Positions 14,904 through 16,210 of a DNA stretch of 16,210 nucleotides are shown here, piece after piece (the stretch's first letter is position 1; each line of letters begins with the position of its first letter). Under the pieces are notes generated by a model. It did not search any database. It worked only from the letters and a program-made list of their open reading frames with translations, and was not told the origin of the DNA. The position numbers and the translations under genes are program-made. The DNA is from an uncultured Solirubrobacteraceae bacterium (GTDB lineage: Bacteria > Actinomycetota > Thermoleophilia > Solirubrobacterales > Solirubrobacteraceae). The stretch covers positions 1 through 16,210 of the forward strand of contig CADCVT010000345.1 in the NCBI GenBank assembly GCA_902806215.1, given 5' to 3'.

Positions 14904-15349
14904 GCACCGACCGGCGCATGCGGCTCACCGGGCTGCACCACCTCACCGCGATCGTCCACGACCTCGACCGGACGACCGCGTTCTACCGCGATGTGCTCGG
15001 GCTCAGCCTGGTGCGCCAGGGCGTCAGCGACGACGATCCCGACGCGCGCCACTTCTGGTTCGCGCTCGGCGACCCGGACGCCGGCCACCTGATCTCGTTC
15101 CTCGAGTACCCGTCGATGCCGCCGGCGACGGCCGGCACCGGCAGCGTCCAGCACTTCGCGTTCGTGGTCGAGTCGGCCGAGGAGCAGGACGCGTGGCGCG
15201 ACTACCTGCGCTCGAGCGGCGTCCAGTGCACGGACGTCTTCGACCGGGGCGGCTTCCGGTCGATCTACGTGCGCGATCCCGACAACCACATCGTCGAGAT
15301 AGCTACAAGGGGGCCGGGCATCACGCCCGGCCCACCCCGTACTTCCTAG
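14900..15349 (+). CDS. VOC (glyoxalase/bleomycin-resistance/ring-cleaving dioxygenase) family protein
   Basis: 149-aa single-module VOC protein. Motifs: GLHHLTAIVHDLDRTTAFYR (11-30) with His14 as first metal ligand, QHFAFVVES with His85, and DPDNHIVEIAT (127-136) with Glu133. GHLISFLEY (62-70) supplies the remaining position, His63 or Glu69, which I cannot settle. The HHLT opening recalls the N-terminal half of hydroquinone/ring-cleaving dioxygenases (PcpA/MhqO type), but one module alone would need to dimerise. Substrate unknown. ATG overlaps the preceding membrane-protein stop (ATGA). The family fold ends at about residue 136; the last 13 residues (RGPGITPGPPRTS) are encoded by a terminator hairpin and end at a TAG shared with the opposite gene's stop. 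Codons ata-gct-aca-agg just before the hairpin are unusual for this genome. Confidence 0.88.
   Translation: MSTDRRMRLTGLHHLTAIVHDLDRTTAFYRDVLGLSLVRQGVSDDDPDARHFWFALGDPDAGHLISFLEYPSMPPATAGTGSVQHFAFVVESAEEQDAWRDYLRSSGVQCTDVFDRGGFRSIYVRDPDNHIVEIATRGPGITPGPPRTS
15311..15333 (-). terminator. Strong intrinsic-type hairpin for mIHF, inside the VOC coding end
   Basis: GGGCCGGGC (15311-15319) and GCCCGGCCC (15325-15333) form a perfect 9-bp stem with a 5-base loop. On the minus strand it starts 12 bases after the mIHF stop and is followed by the relatively T-rich CCTTGTAGCTATCT, which suits an intrinsic terminator. On the plus strand it falls within the last codons of the VOC gene, so efficient termination in that direction would cut the VOC message before its stop. 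Confidence 0.65.
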
Positions 15350-15675
15350 CTGAGGCGTCCCGTCGTCCCGAGGAGGGCGGCCAGCGCAAGACGCTGGCGC
15401 TCGGTGAGCGTGCCGATGGTCTTCGTCTCCGAGACCGGGATCTGCCCGAGCACGCGCCGGCAGCGCTGGTGGCCCCAGCGGCGCTGGCTCATGAGCAGAT
15501 CGGACACCGACATGCTCTCGGCCTCCCAAGGGGACTCCAGGATGACGTCGCCCGCGCTGATCTCCCCCGTGGCGACGCGGCGCTTGAGGTCCGCGCGAGC
15601 GAGCCGAACCTCGTTGGCACGTGAAAGTGCCCGCAAGTGTTGCGGCCCAGGGGCGATCGTCGCTGTCGCGTGCAT
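15346..15675 (-). CDS. mihF: Actinobacterial-type integration host factor (mIHF)
   Basis: 109-aa nucleoid-associated protein of the mycobacterial/actinobacterial IHF type, a small H2TH protein that bends DNA non-specifically and is unrelated to enterobacterial IHF (known). Visible are the N-terminal helix RALSRANEVRLARADLKRRV (15-34), GEISAGDVI, the helix-turn region MSVSDLLMSQRRWGHQRCRR (55-74) and TERQRLALAALLG (91-103), in the same order as mIHF. The start is ATG 15675 with GGGAGG eleven bases upstream. An in-frame extension to 15807 lacks family similarity. It converges on the VOC gene, sharing CTAG for both stops. A near-consensus promoter lies about 190 bases upstream (15868-15896). As a chromosome-organising protein it need not be related functionally to its neighbours. 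Confidence 0.88.
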   Translation of the reverse strand: MHATATIAPGPQHLRALSRANEVRLARADLKRRVATGEISAGDVILESPWEAESMSVSDLLMSQRRWGHQRCRRVLGQIPVSETKTIGTLTERQRLALAALLGTTGRLS

Positions 15676-15686
15676 GTCCTGCCATT

Positions 15687-15692
15687 CCTCCC
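15687..15692 (-). promoter_or_regulatory. mIHF ribosome binding site
   Basis: GGGAGG on the minus strand, eleven bases before ATG 15675. It decides the start in favour of the 109-aa protein and sits directly beside the 8-bp hairpin at 15694-15712. Confidence 0.6.
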
Positions 15693-15693
15693 C

Positions 15694-15712
15694 GCCGGCC
15701 CGTCGGGCCGGC
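15694..15712 (-). repeat. Perfect inverted repeat in the mIHF leader, next to the RBS
   Basis: GCCGGCCC (15694-15701) and GGGCCGGC (15705-15712) are perfect complements around a 3-base loop. In the mIHF mRNA the stem ends one base before GGGAGG. It could be a leader structure affecting ribosome access or stability, or a DNA operator; the sequence does not distinguish these. Confidence 0.5.
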
Positions 15713-15758
15713 ACTTCTCTCGTCGTGGTTCTCTCCAACTGACCGCGTCGAAGCGCGA

Positions 15759-15773
15759 CCGATCCCTGATCGG
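15759..15773 (-). repeat. Short inverted repeat in the mIHF leader
   Basis: CCGATC (15759-15764) and GATCGG (15768-15773) are perfect complements with a 3-base loop. Second hairpin of the leader, about 85 bases before the start codon. Confidence 0.4.
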
Positions 15774-15867
15774 CGACGACTCCCGGTCCCCGAACGAGTT
15801 GCCCCACTCGCCCACCACTTCCCGGTGTCGTCAGCCGCGATCGGCCGAGCGCTTCAGCGCAGAGGCG

Positions 15868-15896
15868 AACCTAAGCACGCCGTCACGCTCCGTCAA
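15868..15896 (-). promoter_or_regulatory. SigA-type promoter reading toward mIHF
   Basis: On the minus strand TTGACG (15896-15891) and TAGGTT (15873-15868) are separated by exactly 17 bases, near the housekeeping consensus. Expected transcription start is around 15861, giving a leader of about 186 nt. It is the best promoter in the window. The -35 box is also one arm of an inverted repeat, CGTCAA-N7-TTGACG (15891-15909), a possible operator. Confidence 0.7.
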
Positions 15897-15957
15897 CACG
15901 ACCTTGACGCGGACATGTGCACAGAGCGGGCTTTTCCTGCTCGATCCACCGGGTGCT

Positions 15958-15980
15958 GGTGCGCCAACCGAGTTGGCACC
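15958..15980 (-). terminator. Hairpin after the aminotransferase-type gene
   Basis: On the minus strand GGTGCCAAC pairs with GTTGG-CG-CACC (two-base bulge) around the loop TCG, beginning seven bases after the stop at 15987. Its position is right for a terminator; the lack of a clear T-run makes the call moderate. Confidence 0.5.
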
Positions 15981-15986
15981 GCGCCG

Positions 15987-16210
15987 CTATGGGGTCGGCA
16001 GCGGTCCGTGCTCGGACTCGAAGGCCCGCTTGACGCTGGCGAAAGCCTCGAGTGAGCGGTCGAGCGTCGCTTCGTCATGCGTCGCCATGACGCTCGTACG
16101 GAGCAATGCGCCGCCCGGCGGGACAGCCGGGTGGATTGCGACGTTCGTGTACACGCCGGCGTCGTAGAGGGCCCGCCAGAGCAGCACGGCCTTCCAGTCG
16201 TCCTCGACGA
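15987..16210 (-). CDS. PLP-dependent class II aminotransferase/2-amino-3-ketobutyrate CoA ligase-like (BioF/KBL/SPT), C-terminal part
   Basis: The last ~74 residues of an enzyme whose 5' part lies beyond the right edge (frame open to 16208). The stretch DDWKAVLLWRALYDAGVYTN, then AIHPAVPPGGALLRTSVMATH and a final helix with DRSLEAF, is typical of the small C-terminal domain of alpha-oxoamine synthases. These are fold-type I PLP enzymes joining an acyl-CoA to an amino acid, such as KBL, BioF and serine palmitoyltransferase (known). The lysine that binds PLP is outside the window, so the exact reaction cannot be told. The internal GTG at 16187 is not the start. A hairpin follows the stop. Another PLP enzyme class with a similar C-terminal domain is less likely. 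Confidence 0.85.
   Translation of the reverse strand, partial: VEDDWKAVLLWRALYDAGVYTNVAIHPAVPPGGALLRTSVMATHDEATLDRSLEAFASVKRAFESEHGPLPTP

Larger units (their letters stand above)
15676..15986 (-). other. Intergenic region holding the mIHF promoter and structured leader
   Basis: 311 bp between mIHF and the upstream minus-strand aminotransferase-type gene. From right to left it holds the aminotransferase-side hairpin (15958-15980), the CGTCAA/TTGACG inverted repeat, the mIHF promoter, a leader of about 186 nt with two perfect hairpins (15759-15773 and 15694-15712) and the ribosome binding site. Plus-strand frames across it have no recognisable protein. Confidence 0.6.

Noticed and set aside
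15676..15807. In-frame 44-residue N-terminal extension of mIHF
   Set aside because: No similarity to mIHF, and it would span the leader hairpins; ATG 15675 has a good SD and gives the usual family length.
15916..15923. Palindrome TGTGCACA, considered as a DnaA box or operator
   Set aside because: It has mismatches to the DnaA box and is a single copy; nothing supports an origin here.
15637..16167. Plus-strand open frame over the mIHF upstream region
   Set aside because: Translation has no recognisable pattern, no RBS or promoter, and it overlaps the minus-strand promoter and the PLP enzyme.

Overview
The window is GC-rich DNA with the look of an actinobacterium. It carries a mycobacterial-style row of six mce genes, an actinobacterial-type integration host factor (mIHF) and, in my reading, several leaderless genes. 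Protein style (tandem non-mycobacterial MlaD proteins, HAE3-type MMPL transporter, a small H2TH mIHF, a short Cys/Trp-rich orphan) suggests class Thermoleophilia, order Solirubrobacterales (Solirubrobacter/Conexibacter-like). That placement is inference from protein style, not from a marker gene.

Layout. Bases 2-511 hold the 3' end of an Mce/Mla-type ABC ATPase. After a 110-bp C-rich gap, six consecutive MCE-domain (MlaD-family) genes run from 622 to 9839 on the plus strand. Five junctions are overlapping or directly abutting and the sixth gene has a strong Shine-Dalgarno sequence. The set matches a classical MceA-F hexamer cassette: an ATPase, permeases presumably upstream of the window, and six different secreted, membrane-anchored tunnel subunits for lipid transport.

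A hairpin at 9902-9939 separates this cassette from a second plus-strand operon (10017-13845). It encodes an 866-aa MMPL/HAE3 RND transporter, a membrane-anchored thioredoxin-fold protein that has lost the first cysteine of its CxxC, and a stand-alone B3/4 (PheT-like) domain protein, all coupled by 4-base overlaps. A 159-aa coiled-coil orphan (13865-14344) and a two-gene unit follow (four-TM membrane protein, 14406-14903; VOC/glyoxalase-fold protein, 14900-15349).

The right end is on the minus strand: mIHF (15346-15675), converging on the VOC gene so closely that the two stop codons share a CTAG, with the mIHF terminator hairpin inside the VOC coding sequence. mIHF has a near-consensus promoter about 190 bases upstream and a structured leader. 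The 3' end of a PLP-dependent class II aminotransferase/acyl-CoA transferase (15987-16210) enters from the right edge.

How the parts may work together: the ATPase and six Mce proteins most likely form one envelope lipid-transport machine. The MMPL transporter next door is another lipid/hydrophobe pump and may serve the same envelope. I see no mobile element, CRISPR array, tRNA or rRNA. The most unusual points are the defective-CxxC thioredoxin and B3/4 protein coupled to an MMPL pump, the rare-codon linker inside that pump, the leaderless promoter pattern, and the overlapped stop codons and terminator between VOC and mIHF.
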